Notes: generated by a model from the letters alone, not told the origin. A DNA stretch of 33,041 bases from Phycisphaerales bacterium (GCA_029260575.1 JAJDDB010000018.1:1-33041), one strand, 5' to 3'. Counted from the first letter of the stretch, positions 16,201-25,051 are shown. A program made the numbers and translations.

Positions 16201-16957
16201 AGTCGAGGCGAAACTTGAAGGTCGTGTCGGTAACGAAACGGTCGTCACAATCGAACGCATGATCAACAGCGAACCGCAGCGGCTCAATGTTCTGATTACG
16301 CCAACAGGCTTCGGGAGCTATCGTCAACTGCGCTATGAACAATGGCGCAACGAAAACGCACGGCGTGTTGATGAGTGGTCCGATGGCCGCATCGGCTACA
16401 TCCACATTCAGGGTATGAATCAGCCATCGCTCGATGTCTTTGAGCGCGATCTCTTCGCTGCGGCTCAGGGCAAGGACGGACTGCTCATTGATGTGCGCAA
16501 CAACGGCGGCGGCTGGACCACCGACCGCGTGCTCTCATCGATTATGGTCAAGGAACATTCATACACCGTCCCCCGTGGCGCGCCGCACGAGACCGGCCAC
16601 TACCCGCAGGATCGCTTGTTCATTCAACGCTACACGATGCCGATCAACGCACTGTGCAACGAGAAAAGTTTCTCCAACGCGGAAATCTTCTCGCACGCAT
16701 TCAAGACGCTGGAACGCGGCACGCTTGTCGGCCAGCAGACCTGGGGCGGCGTCATTTCCACGGGCGGGTTCGGATTGATCGATGGCACGTTCGTTCGCCT
16801 GCCGTTCCGCGGGTGGTATCTCACCGATGATGCGGACATGGAAAACAACGGCGCGATGCCGCACCTTGTCGTGCCGCAGACACCGCAAGCGGAGGCTGCC
16901 GAAGATGATGAACAACTGCAAGCCGCGGTGGATGATCTTCTCAAACGGCTCGATTGA
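13229..16957 (+). CDS. Tricorn protease homologue, exported, with inserted beta domain
   Basis: This 1242-residue serine protease of the tricorn/S41 group has a signal peptide (about residues 1-34, VITLAGPAAAG). Two beta-propeller regions with TolB/WD40-like repeats follow (FPAVSPDGEHVTFTWRGDLW; LPSPSPDGTKLAFKRG). A PDZ domain lies around 940-1015, and the C-terminal tail-specific protease domain has Ser917-His918 (ASHLGIF), nucleophile Ser1149 (NEKSFSNAEIF) and Glu1205 (DMENNGAMPH), matching the tricorn triad. Two acidic stretches (about 415-430 and 728-748) interrupt the propellers. Between them sits an extra beta-rich segment, 433-528 (SGRWTGTFEDPDAGEIDF). Start: ATG 13229 with GGAG six bases upstream, preferred over GTG 13187. 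It probably degrades peptides in the periplasm. Confidence 0.9.
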   Translation: MLWKNFRINSLSQRTSITMAALAVITLAGPAAAGDGNVDLPRFPAVSPDGEHVTFTWRGDLWKVSADGGHAARLTSHAADDLYSTWAPDGASIAFTSDRDGYQNIYLMNADGSGVRQVSNLDRPCALDAFGVDADDNTVVTFSTTLEADVYRSARPYMIDLDGGEPVRVHDAFGSNPRISPDGSKVAFVRGGYYSGFARRHSFGPETMDLWLYDRDDETFTQLTEWPGHDGEPRWLDDNTIMFMSERDFDTVNLYTLDINRPRPKRITAFKDRDINSFDVAADGSVAIIQVWDTLYRLDLTKTSAKPKALAITAAEDASDNYSLQSIGSNIDEAALSPDGKVMAYVAHGEIYVRNIEDKSDTRRVTDSIARDQDIAWSADGLTLYFSSDRGETENIYAATVTLTRSEIKDSFKEASSDNDDDAEDDDADGKASPSGRWTGTFEDPDAGEIDFVIVLKVDRKGKVTGDVEADPYSGDIEGTYNKQSGSLNLTLTVSATETEIAVHLKLEDDALVGAAVSEDNVIPLRAERDTDYKPAPGDAAADDDAKPELDPERWHDAMAFKITPVVKTAYHDRLPSPSPDGTKLAFKRGRGSIVVLDLETGDETELLEHWDYWLEWRWSPDSRHIAVARSDLDFNDDIYIMAADGSGEPVNITRHPDNEANPRFSADGRILSFVSERVNEEFDVWMVYLDEDLEALTPKELETYYTDAVKAASKRKPVEVVDPDEEDEQDDEASDDDDAEEEDVEHPWELEELEDAWMRVRRVTSYSGNETGLEMTPGGDRYIFNGAHGQSGLYSIKWDGSDLTRLNSPAAVQHLSLDGSKIVFVSGGRAATIAPGGGKTEFINISDQIRIDLAAQASQKFMEMTRVLGMMFYHPDMKGVDWDALTEQYHDLIVRTRTAHEFDYVGERLLGELTASHLGIFPAGGFRSDIVQSHGRLGTIHHRVELEDGDIGFEVTDVVPESPAAKGSMALEPGDVIVAIELEPFEENKTVEAKLEGRVGNETVVTIERMINSEPQRLNVLITPTGFGSYRQLRYEQWRNENARRVDEWSDGRIGYIHIQGMNQPSLDVFERDLFAAAQGKDGLLIDVRNNGGGWTTDRVLSSIMVKEHSYTVPRGAPHETGHYPQDRLFIQRYTMPINALCNEKSFSNAEIFSHAFKTLERGTLVGQQTWGGVISTGGFGLIDGTFVRLPFRGWYLTDDADMENNGAMPHLVVPQTPQAEAAEDDEQLQAAVDDLLKRLD

Positions 16958-16987
16958 GTGATTGCATCACCACATTCGACTGAGACG

Positions 16988-17016
16988 CGCCCCACTCAAG
17001 CGAGTGGGGCGTTTTC
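16988..17016. terminator. Terminator between convergent genes
   Basis: CGCCCCACTC (16988-16997) pairs perfectly with GAGTGGGGCG (17002-17011), loop AAGC, followed by TTTT. It ends the tricorn gene; the stem could also serve the minus-strand gene ending at 17055. Confidence 0.85.
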
Positions 17017-17054
17017 GTACAGCCAGTCGTAGTGTTGGTACACGAGTGTGCGAG

Positions 17055-17969
17055 TCACTGCTCCGCAGCAGTCGAACCGTTGACATCAATATGCTCTGCC
17101 CGATCGCGCATACCGCGGGCAGCGTCAGCAACGACGTCGTACACACTTGCAAGAAGCCCCACCAGGGGGAATTTTCCGTCCAGCGGTGACGGCCCCAAAC
17201 GGCGCAGCAGTGCATGCGGCGCATGTGATGCCGGCGGTATCTGTTCCAGATCGGTGAGCATCGAACCGGAACCCCAGAATTCTTCCAGAGACTCTTCAAG
17301 TGCGGGCAATGGTTGCGATGTTGCGACGATGAACGGGTCACCGTGCGCCGATGCCGCCCCCTGCACCTGCATCACCCGAAGTTCGCGCAACTGTTCCAAC
17401 ACAGTTGTAATCGACAAACCGCGCAGCAGAAACACGATATGCGGCTCCTGCACCATGCGCTCCAGCATGCACAAACATACGATCGCGCCAGCCCGTTGGC
17501 ATTCTGTATCACCGCGCCGCGGGTCACTGTCGATCTGCACGCGCTCTTCATGCGATGGCGTAAACTTCACGCCATGCGCCTCCGCAAGCGCCAACAGCCC
17601 CGGCGGCAATTCACTGGAAAGCAGGCTCGCTTCAGACATCGCTTCCTGCGCAAGAGCTTCCAGAAGCTGTCGCCACTGCGCTGCCGGCAGTTCGGGAAAG
17701 CGCACGGTTACTGTGCTCGGCCGGGTTCCTCCGCGCACCGCTGCAATCGCAGATGATTCGCTGAGGTGCAAACTGGCAAGCCGCCCCTGCCGAGCCTCTT
17801 CAACTGCGTTTTCCCATATCGACGTGCTGAACTGATCTTGCGTCCACAGAAGCCACCGCTGCACAATCGGCTGCGCTGCCAAAGGCGCACGTGCAACGAG
17901 TTCATCAGGCGCGCTGCGCAGGCGGGTTCCGCTACGGCGTTTGCCGGTTGGGGGGCGCGATCGGCTCAT
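17055..17969 (-). CDS. SWIM zinc-finger-like protein with degenerate zinc site, SNF2 partner
   Basis: This 304-residue protein resembles the SWIM zinc-finger proteins usually encoded beside bacterial SNF2 helicases: basic N-terminus, a strand-rich part (STVTVRFPELPAAQWRQLLEAL), a helical part (ELPPGLLALAEAHGVKFTPS), the zinc-finger position, then VFLLRGLSITTVLEQL. At the finger, where the family has CxCP...CxH, this protein reads DSDPRRGDTECQRAGAIV. Both Cys of the CxC are Asp, the third Cys is kept and the His is Arg. Zinc binding is therefore unlikely. It overlaps the end of the SNF2 gene by four bases (ATGA), implying translational coupling. The assignment rests on pattern and context. Confidence 0.7.
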   Translation of the reverse strand: MSRSRPPTGKRRSGTRLRSAPDELVARAPLAAQPIVQRWLLWTQDQFSTSIWENAVEEARQGRLASLHLSESSAIAAVRGGTRPSTVTVRFPELPAAQWRQLLEALAQEAMSEASLLSSELPPGLLALAEAHGVKFTPSHEERVQIDSDPRRGDTECQRAGAIVCLCMLERMVQEPHIVFLLRGLSITTVLEQLRELRVMQVQGAASAHGDPFIVATSQPLPALEESLEEFWGSGSMLTDLEQIPPASHAPHALLRRLGPSPLDGKFPLVGLLASVYDVVADAARGMRDRAEHIDVNGSTAAEQ

Positions 17970-20900
17970 TCCTCAACCTCCATTGCTGTCTCGCGCAACT
18001 GCAGCATGTCGTGCAACTGCGATGTTGTCAGCTCTGTCAGCCACTGTTCGCCGCTTCCGATGATTGATTTGGAAAGTTCCGCCTTTTGTTCCAGCATCTG
18101 ATCGATGCGTTCTTCCAGCGTTCCCAGACAGACGAACTTGTGTACGTGTACTGTGCGCACCTGCCCGATTCGGAACGCCCGGTCGGTTGCCTGATTCTCC
18201 ACTGCAGGATTCCACCACCGGTCAAAGTGGAAAACGTGATTCGCTGCAGTAAGATTCAAACCAACGCCGCCTGCTTTCAGTGAAAGCACAAACACCGGCG
18301 TGCGATGATCACCACTCTGAAAACGATCGATCATTTTCTGCCGCTGCTTGGGCGTTGTCCCGCCGTGCAGGAACAGCGCATCGCAATCAAACTCATGCTG
18401 AACCATCTGTGACAGCAGATGTCCCATGCGCCGATACTGTGTAAATACCAGGGCTTTTTCGCCGCTGGCGACGACTTGCTCCAGCATCTGCAACAGCCGT
18501 TGGCACTTGCCTGATCGATCCGCCGTCGGCAGACGATTGGCAAGCGATCTACCGTTGCTGTCAAGATCGCCGCTGACCAGCTCCGGATGATCGCACGTCT
18601 GTTTCAGTTTCACCAGCGCTGCCAGAACCATGCCCCGCCGCTGCATACCCTCTGCACGATCCACATCTGCGAGCACATGATCGACAACGTTTTGATACAC
18701 CGCTGCCTGTTCCTTGGTGAGCGTGGCATACTCCTTCGTCTCCACGCATTCCGGAAGATCGCTGATCACCTTCGGATCAGTTTTCAACCTGCGAAGCACA
18801 AACGGCTGCACAAGTTGTCGAAGTCGCTGAGCAACCTGCGCATCACGATGACGTTCGATCGGCACAGCAAACAACCTGCGGAACTCACCTGCACTGCCGA
18901 GATATCCCGGGTTGCAGAACTCCATGATCGACCATAACTCACTGAGACGATTCTCCAATGGAGTGCCCGTCAGCGCGACACGGTACGCAGTATCAAGGCC
19001 GCGCACAGCAGCGGTCTGCTTGGTCGGCGGGTTCTTGATGTACTGCGCTTCATCCAAAACGACGCGCCCCCACCGCCGCTTGGACAGTGAATCGACATCG
19101 CGCGACACCAGCCCGTACGTTGTTATCACGACATCGTGTTCATTCGTCTCGGCTATGAATTCTGCGCCGGTCGGCCGATCCGGTCCGTGGTGAATCTGCA
19201 CACGCAGCGCATTTGCAAAGCGCTCGATCTCACGATTCCAGTTGGCGATCAACGATGTCGGCACGATCAGCAGCGTCGGGTCGATCGTTTCATCGCCGGC
19301 GTTCTCGCGTTCGTGCAGCAACAGCGCGATCAACTGAATCGTCTTGCCCAGACCCATATCATCAGCAAGGCATGCACCGAAACCAAGTGACTCCAGGAAG
19401 ATCAGCCAGCGCAACCCGTTGAGCTGATACGGCCGCAGCGAACCCGCAAAACCCTTCGGCGGATCAACCGCAGGTAAACGTCTTTGCCCGTCTTCCGAAT
19501 CGAACAAACCGCTCAACCACCCGCGTGCATCCAAACCAAGCAACGGCAGCGATGGACGATTGCGCTCCATCCCGAACGCCATGCGCACAACTTCACCAAG
19601 CTTGGCCTGACCATTCTCTGATTGCTCGACAAGTTCGGACGCGGTTTTCAGATCATCGGGCCGAAGCACAACCCAGCGCCCGTTGACGCGCGCTAGCGGG
19701 CTTGCCTGACGACGAATGTGATCGAATTGCTCTGCAGTCAACACGTCGTCACCGATGGCGACGTTCCAGCGATATTCCACAAGTTGGCGCAAGCCGAGCG
19801 ATGAAACGTTGCGGGCTTCTGCGGTGTGTTCGGTCGCAGTCGGTGGATCCTGTGTCGCATCAATCGTCAAACGCATACCCAACCGGCTTGCTGCATCATC
19901 CCACCACGGCGGCGGATCAAGCATGACGCCGGACTCTTGAAGGAGCGGACGAAACTCGCTGAGCAGCGCAAATGTTTCGTTGGTTGTAAGAAGAAGCGGC
20001 TGCGGCGCCGAACCGGACAAAGCCTCTTCAAGCTTCGGATAGACCCTGCTGGCCCTGCCGAGTTCGCGCAACATTAATTCCTGCGGCTGCATTCCAGCCA
20101 TACCGCTTTGTTGCCGTGATGCTGCCCCAGACCACAACTCTTCAGCATCGAACGCAATGCTTGGATCATCTTCATGTTGCAGGTACGCAGTCAACGTCCA
20201 ATGACCATCCGGTTCGCCTGATTCCGACATGCCCGGTTCATCCAACCGCAGACACAACCGTAGCGGTTCATCGCCGCCGGTCTCATCCAGACGGCTGATC
20301 CACAGCGACACATCACGAAGCAGATATTCGCCGCCGGCAAGATTGCCATCAGCGCCGAGCAAACCGCCCAGCCACGCGACATTCGGATCACTTGCCGGTC
20401 GATCAGCAATGGCGTCGCCGAACCCGTCCTCGCGCAGCACATTGCGAACCACCGAATCGGTCATGGCCAGCAAAGCATCTCGAAGGACCAGCCACGGTTG
20501 ATCTTCAGTTGCAGGAAATGCCGCTCGAACCACAGGCGGCATTGCGGTCAGCAGTGCTTCCAGCCGTCTGATGGCATCTTCATCGTGCAGCCAGGGCTGC
20601 CAGACCGCCAGTGTCCGACGGGCGTCCGGGCGAATGACGGAAGGTATAAACCGTTGATCACAAAGCATTTCGATCACAAATCGAGCAACTGCGATCCAAT
20701 ATCGCAGCGAATGCCCGGCCAGCAGTTTGTGATCAGCAACAGTTTCCTCGATTGTCAGCAAGCCTGCAGCGGCATGGACCGGATCCAGCCGCAGGCACGG
20801 CACATCAAACCACTGCAGCCGTGCATCAGCGGGAATTACATTCGAGCCGATCAGCGTTGCCAACCTCTCACTGGCAGCGGGAACCGCATCCACAACCGGA

Positions 20901-21193
20901 AGCCGCAAGCGAAACCGGCCTTCTGTTAACACAAGTTCTTCTATTCCAGAAGTTTGTGATTCAAGCAGCTGCTTGAGGCCACTGCTGTCAATCGCAAACG
21001 GGTGTTCGGATGCCGATCCGAGCGTTGCTGTGAGTCCCGGTTCCGCAAGAGCGATGCCGGTCGCAGCTCCTGCGGCCGAACCTTCAAAGCCGAGCTGCGT
21101 CTTCTCCGCACGTCCAGCCTCAAGACACCGGTCAAGAGACTCCGCCCAAAGGCAGATAGCGTGGCGTGACCAATTCGCGTGCAGTATCTGCAT
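17966..21193 (-). CDS. SNF2/SWI2-family helicase
   Basis: This is a double-stranded DNA translocase of the bacterial SNF2 group, 1075 residues from ATG 21193. The N-terminal half holds the SNF2-associated region (LRLPVVDAVPAASERL; LLTTNETFALLSEFRPLL). The helicase core starts about residue 590: motif I DDMGLGKT (near 610), motif II DEAQYIKNP (near 711), motif III LTGTPLENRLSELWSIMEF, and the C-terminal lobe with LSLKAGGVGLNLTAANHV and motif VI QATDRAFRIGQ. The end is TLEERIDQMLEQKAELSKSIIG. The start is uncertain: GTG 21250 would add 19 residues and begin only seven bases after tRNA-Lys, while ATG 21193 (MQILHANW) matches the usual family beginning; neither has a clear Shine-Dalgarno. The role is unknown; chromatin-like remodelling, repair or defence are possible. 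Confidence 0.9.
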   Translation of the reverse strand: MQILHANWSRHAICLWAESLDRCLEAGRAEKTQLGFEGSAAGAATGIALAEPGLTATLGSASEHPFAIDSSGLKQLLESQTSGIEELVLTEGRFRLRLPVVDAVPAASERLATLIGSNVIPADARLQWFDVPCLRLDPVHAAAGLLTIEETVADHKLLAGHSLRYWIAVARFVIEMLCDQRFIPSVIRPDARRTLAVWQPWLHDEDAIRRLEALLTAMPPVVRAAFPATEDQPWLVLRDALLAMTDSVVRNVLREDGFGDAIADRPASDPNVAWLGGLLGADGNLAGGEYLLRDVSLWISRLDETGGDEPLRLCLRLDEPGMSESGEPDGHWTLTAYLQHEDDPSIAFDAEELWSGAASRQQSGMAGMQPQELMLRELGRASRVYPKLEEALSGSAPQPLLLTTNETFALLSEFRPLLQESGVMLDPPPWWDDAASRLGMRLTIDATQDPPTATEHTAEARNVSSLGLRQLVEYRWNVAIGDDVLTAEQFDHIRRQASPLARVNGRWVVLRPDDLKTASELVEQSENGQAKLGEVVRMAFGMERNRPSLPLLGLDARGWLSGLFDSEDGQRRLPAVDPPKGFAGSLRPYQLNGLRWLIFLESLGFGACLADDMGLGKTIQLIALLLHERENAGDETIDPTLLIVPTSLIANWNREIERFANALRVQIHHGPDRPTGAEFIAETNEHDVVITTYGLVSRDVDSLSKRRWGRVVLDEAQYIKNPPTKQTAAVRGLDTAYRVALTGTPLENRLSELWSIMEFCNPGYLGSAGEFRRLFAVPIERHRDAQVAQRLRQLVQPFVLRRLKTDPKVISDLPECVETKEYATLTKEQAAVYQNVVDHVLADVDRAEGMQRRGMVLAALVKLKQTCDHPELVSGDLDSNGRSLANRLPTADRSGKCQRLLQMLEQVVASGEKALVFTQYRRMGHLLSQMVQHEFDCDALFLHGGTTPKQRQKMIDRFQSGDHRTPVFVLSLKAGGVGLNLTAANHVFHFDRWWNPAVENQATDRAFRIGQVRTVHVHKFVCLGTLEERIDQMLEQKAELSKSIIGSGEQWLTELTTSQLHDMLQLRETAMEVEE

Positions 21194-21256
21194 AGATTGC
21201 GCGTCGCGGACGTTGAAGGACGTGGCTCGAACGACACCGATCTGCCGCACGGTAAA

Positions 21257-21329
21257 TGATCGCGCTGGGACTCGAACCCAGGACCTACCGCTTAAAAGGC
21301 GGTTGCTCTGCCAACTGAGCTACGCGATC
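21257..21329 (-). tRNA. tRNA-Lys (anticodon TTT)
   Basis: The reverse strand folds into a full cloverleaf. The acceptor stem is GATCGCG/CGCGATC, the D arm begins with GCTCAGTTGGC, the anticodon stem ACCGC/GCGGT holds the loop CTTTTAA, and the T arm is CTGGG-TTCGAGT-CCCAG. The discriminator base is A. CCA is not encoded. A possible -10 (TACACT, plus-strand 21341-21346) lies just upstream of the 5' end. Confidence 0.97.
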
Positions 21330-21647
21330 GCGAATCGGACAGTGTAGCCGCAACTGCCGCTCACCGCGATGATTGACGATTCATCCACGATTCTGCTGCC
21401 TCGTCAAACACATCCTTGCTGCAACTCCGGCTCAGGCAAGCCGCTCATGATGCCGATAACGGTGCAGACTTCGGTCCGAAATCCTGTGACGGTGGTGAAG
21501 CCCACCCCTGATTTCGTCCGATAAAGGGCTGGCTCGCCGGAGCCGGCCACGACCCCAGGGCGGCTCACACAGTCGCAGTACAAGACAGATCATCGGCTGC
21601 GGTGGGTTCCACTCGTTTGCCGGTTCACAACGTCAGAGGTGTTCTCC
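21330..21647. other. 318-bp intergenic region
   Basis: No coding frame is convincing here. Visible items are a possible -10 element for tRNA-Lys at 21341-21346 and a nine-base-pair hairpin with one G-T pair (21527-21535 with 21540-21548, four-base loop, no T-run). The end holds AGAGG (21635-21639), which serves as ribosome binding site for the next gene. Confidence 0.5.
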
Positions 21648-22901
21648 GTGACTGGATATTCGTCATACATGCTCACTGCGGCAACCGCACTACTTGCCGG
21701 CGCATTGCTGGCCGGCTGCGCGACCAATCTCTCAAATACCTCGTCCGCGAAGCGCCCACCGCTGACGACGGGTGCCAGCAGCAACAGCGCCGCCCCCGTC
21801 ACCCCCGGCCAGCGCGTCAAGCTCAACGATCGCCCATACAGCAATCCCGAAGATGTCAGCTTTGAACAATCTACAACCCGGCGCAGTGAAACCGGACTCG
21901 ATGCATCGTTGATCGGGCTGTACGGCGAACTCGCAAGCAACGCACCCAAGCCGCCTGCCAACCCCGATGGCGCGCGCAACATCGTGCAGGTCACGACCGC
22001 AAGCGAAGGCGCTGTCTTTGACCCGGCCATAGATCCAACCGGCTCGCGCATGGCGTTCTCATCAACCATGCATAGTACGAGCGCAGACATTTACCTGCAG
22101 TCAACAACCGGCAGCACGATCACGCAGCTCACCGATGATCCCGGTGACGATGTCATGCCGGCCTTCAGTCCCGACGGGCAATACGTTTCCTTCGCATCCA
22201 ACCGCTCAGGGAACTGGAACATCTATTACACGCCGACATCCGGCGGACGGCCGGTGCAGCTCACATTCGAAAACGAACATGAACTGCACCCGAGTTGGTC
22301 GCCCGACGGCACGATGATTGCGTACTGCCGATACGGCCAGCAATCCGGCAGGTGGGAAATCTGGACAGTCGATATTGAAAATCCATCTGTCCGCAGGTTC
22401 CTGGTGTACGGCATGTTCCCGGAGTGGAACCCCGACGTCGCCCGCAACAAGATGCTGTTCCAACGACCGCGTCAGCGCGGCAGCCGGTACCACGGCGTGT
22501 GGACAATCAACTACGTCGATGGGGAAGCCAAGCAGCCGACGGAAATCGTCAGCGCCGCAAACGCCGCAGCAATCAACCCGTCGTGGTCGCCTGATGGCAA
22601 CCGCATTGTGTTTGTGACCGTGCTCGACCCCGAAGCAGAACCAGCAGCCAGACCCGGTCTGTGCGATGTCTGGGTCGTGTCGATCGACGGCACCAATCGA
22701 ACAAACCTCACCAGCGGCAACTCGGCAAACTATCAGCCGACGTGGGCTTCTGATGGGAATGTATATTTCGTTTCGGATCGTTCCGGCGTAGATAACATCT
22801 GGTCCGTCGCCGCCGGCTTCAACGGCAATTCACCTGACATGCGTCCGAGCAATATGGTGAATGTCGATCCCAACATGCAGCAACCGAACGACCAGCCCTG
22901 A
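21648..22901 (+). CDS. TolB-like beta-propeller lipoprotein
   Basis: The 417-residue protein has a lipoprotein signal peptide ending in the lipobox LLAGC (lipidated Cys about residue 24). A Ser/Pro-rich linker follows, then a six-bladed-type propeller with TolB/PD40 repeats: FDPAIDPTGSRMAFSS, MPAFSPDGQYVSFASNRSG, HPSWSPDGTMIAYCR, INPSWSPDGNRIVFV, YQPTWASDGNVYFVSDRSG. These usually form a platform for protein contacts at the outer membrane or in the periplasm. The GTG at 21648 is chosen as start because AGAGG lies eight bases upstream; the GTG at 21639 overlaps that site. It is followed by another lipoprotein gene on the same strand. Confidence 0.83.
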   Translation: MTGYSSYMLTAATALLAGALLAGCATNLSNTSSAKRPPLTTGASSNSAAPVTPGQRVKLNDRPYSNPEDVSFEQSTTRRSETGLDASLIGLYGELASNAPKPPANPDGARNIVQVTTASEGAVFDPAIDPTGSRMAFSSTMHSTSADIYLQSTTGSTITQLTDDPGDDVMPAFSPDGQYVSFASNRSGNWNIYYTPTSGGRPVQLTFENEHELHPSWSPDGTMIAYCRYGQQSGRWEIWTVDIENPSVRRFLVYGMFPEWNPDVARNKMLFQRPRQRGSRYHGVWTINYVDGEAKQPTEIVSAANAAAINPSWSPDGNRIVFVTVLDPEAEPAARPGLCDVWVVSIDGTNRTNLTSGNSANYQPTWASDGNVYFVSDRSGVDNIWSVAAGFNGNSPDMRPSNMVNVDPNMQQPNDQP

Positions 22902-22979
22902 CCGGCTGATCGTTTCTTTGTTCCGGTATGGATGCCGGGACGCCAAGACAAGCGGAGCTTGTCGCTTCGGCAGGACGCC

Positions 22980-23780
22980 ATGACAAGTGTACAGTCCATG
23001 TTCAACGTATCGTTGCAGTTGCACCGTACGCTGATGCGCCTTCGTGCGCGTTGGTGTTGCATACCACTCACGCTGCTCATTCTTCTGGTGGCGGCTCCGG
23101 CCTGTCAGCGACGACTGCAGCAGCCTGATCTGCTTGCGGCGCCATACCAACAGCCCGAATTGTGGGCCGTTGCGCCGTTTGCAAATGAATCCGGCGTGTC
23201 GATTGTCGATACCTATCGCGTCGCTGATATGTTCACCCAACAAGTGCAGCAGATCAATGGCGTCGAAGCAGTGCCGGTCAATCGTGTGCTCTCTGTGATG
23301 CGGCTTCTCGGGCTCAACGCGATCGAATCGGAACTCGACGCTGTTGTGCTCATGAACACGCTTGAAGTTGATGCACTTGTCATCGGCTCCATAACTGCGT
23401 GGGATCCGTATCGCCCGCCGACGCTTGCTGCTGCTGTCGAGCTGTATCGCTCAGATGCAAGTCAACGCGGACAGATTGATCCTATTCAAATTTCGCGTCA
23501 TCCAAGTGGTGATCCACTACCCGGGCAGATGTCTGACGGCCCCGCTGCTGTTGCTGCTGGTGTCTTTGACGCTCGCAATCATCAGACACTGTACTGGCTC
23601 GAACAGTATGCCGAATCGCGCACGCTTCCCGACAGTGCCTACGGCAATGACATCTACCTCGTGAGCATGGACTTGTACATGCAGTTCGTCAGCTATCGGT
23701 TGCTGCATGATCTGCTCCAGCAGGAGCGCATCAGACTTCACCCGATCGCCACGGCGGACGAGGAAATGAATACGCGTTGA
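22980..23780 (+). CDS. Lipoprotein, possible LpoB/CsgG-like fold
   Basis: The 266-residue protein has a hydrophobic signal segment (CCIPLTLLILLVAAPAC), with the lipidated Cys probably in LVAAPAC. The following region LWAVAPFANESGVSIVDTYRVADMF, then VEAVPVNRVLSVMRLLG and VDALVIGSITAWDPYRPP, resembles the alpha/beta core of LpoB/CsgG-type periplasmic lipoproteins (APF.N.SG...; A..L..D.vi.G.i). This is a pattern-based guess. The start at ATG 22980 has AGGA five to six bases upstream; ATG 22932 and ATG 23034 are alternatives. It lies 78 bases after the propeller lipoprotein and may share its transcript. Confidence 0.6.
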   Translation: MTSVQSMFNVSLQLHRTLMRLRARWCCIPLTLLILLVAAPACQRRLQQPDLLAAPYQQPELWAVAPFANESGVSIVDTYRVADMFTQQVQQINGVEAVPVNRVLSVMRLLGLNAIESELDAVVLMNTLEVDALVIGSITAWDPYRPPTLAAAVELYRSDASQRGQIDPIQISRHPSGDPLPGQMSDGPAAVAAGVFDARNHQTLYWLEQYAESRTLPDSAYGNDIYLVSMDLYMQFVSYRLLHDLLQQERIRLHPIATADEEMNTR

Positions 23781-23980
23781 CGGTCGTTTGTGGCCGCCGA
23801 CGTTTGGCGGAGCTCCACGAATGGACCAACGCAAGAGAACAAGACTAACCCGTCAGCCACTGGCCACGCGCTCGGTGCGCACTGATTCGAGCTGACCGGC
23901 TTTACTCCGGCAGCGTCATGTGTCGTGACCGCTCTGCGCGTCACAAGGTTCAGATTCCCAAGAGAAACGGCAGTTGAACG

Positions 23981-25051
23981 ATGACCGATACACCACACCA
24001 ACACCTCCCGATCGTTGATGAATTCCTTCATTATCTGCTCGATGACCGACACTTCAGTCCGTACACAGCCCGGTGTTACGGTGTCGACCTTCGGCAATAC
24101 ACCGAATTCCTCACCGATGAATTCAACATTGATTGCTCCCGTGAGGATGAACAGAAGGCCTACCAGCGCCGCCTGAACAACCACGCGCCGCAGACCAACC
24201 ACGCACCAACGAACGGCGAAGCCAGCCGTGATGTGCTTGGCACCGTCGGCCGGCCGTCGACTGTCAGCGCAGCAATGCTCGACGCCGATGTCGATCGCAT
24301 CCGGGCGTTTCTGGCCAATCTTGGTGAACAAAACTATTCCGCAGCCACGATGGCTCGCAAGATCGCCACGCTTCGATCCTTTCACCGCTGGCTCGCCAAG
24401 TGTGAAGTGATCGAATCCAACCCGATGCTGCTGATCCGTACGCCGCGACAGTCCAAGCGGCTGCCCAAAGCGATTACTGTCGAACAGGTCGAACAACTGC
24501 TGGCAGCTCCCGATGAAACAACACTGCTCGGCGCACGTGACCGCGCGATTCTCGAAACGCTGTATTCCACCGGCATTCGCGTCAGCGAACTCGTCGGCCT
24601 GAATCGCGATGGGTTTGATGATTCAAGCCAGGCCCTGATCGTCCGTGGTAAGGGACGGCGCGAACGCATGGTTCCGCTGGGCACCCACGCACTGGTTGCG
24701 CTCAAGCATTACACCGATATGCTCGACACCGAACAGCAGCAGGCCGGCGTCGCAGGCGATGAACAGTCTCCCATGTTCATCAACAAGCACGGCACCCGTC
24801 TTTCCACGCGGTCGGTCCGTAGAAAAGTCAGCAAGTATCTAGCCCAGTCAGGACTCGATCCGGAAATCAGCCCGCACACTCTTCGCCACAGCTTTGCAAC
24901 GCACCTGCTCGACAATGGCGCTGATCTGCGCTCCGTGCAGGAATTGCTCGGCCACCAGTCGCTTTCAACCACGCAGGTGTACACACATCTGACCACGCAG
25001 CGCATGCGGCAGGCGTACGACGATGCACATCCGCGCGCAGAGGCATCCTGA
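23981..25051 (+). CDS. xerC: Tyrosine recombinase XerC
   Basis: The 356-residue recombinase has an N-terminal SAM-like DNA-binding domain (FLHYLLDDRHFSPYTARCY) and the catalytic domain with Arg200 (STGIRVSEL), the lysine in RGKGRRERMVPLG, His299-x-x-Arg302 (HTLRHSFATH), LGHQSLSTTQ and nucleophile Tyr334 (VYTHL). The ending YDDAHPRA is the XerC signature, so it is the chromosome-dimer resolvase rather than a phage or integron integrase. About 50 residues are inserted in the N-terminal domain (around 50-100, acidic and Gln/Asn-rich) compared with the usual 300. No dif site was recognised nearby. The ATG at 23981 has only a weak ribosome binding site. Confidence 0.9.
   Translation: MTDTPHQHLPIVDEFLHYLLDDRHFSPYTARCYGVDLRQYTEFLTDEFNIDCSREDEQKAYQRRLNNHAPQTNHAPTNGEASRDVLGTVGRPSTVSAAMLDADVDRIRAFLANLGEQNYSAATMARKIATLRSFHRWLAKCEVIESNPMLLIRTPRQSKRLPKAITVEQVEQLLAAPDETTLLGARDRAILETLYSTGIRVSELVGLNRDGFDDSSQALIVRGKGRRERMVPLGTHALVALKHYTDMLDTEQQQAGVAGDEQSPMFINKHGTRLSTRSVRRKVSKYLAQSGLDPEISPHTLRHSFATHLLDNGADLRSVQELLGHQSLSTTQVYTHLTTQRMRQAYDDAHPRAEAS

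Noticed and set aside
23981-25051. Phage or island integrase
   Set aside because: The YDDAHPRA ending and overall pattern identify XerC; no attachment repeats or phage genes accompany it.
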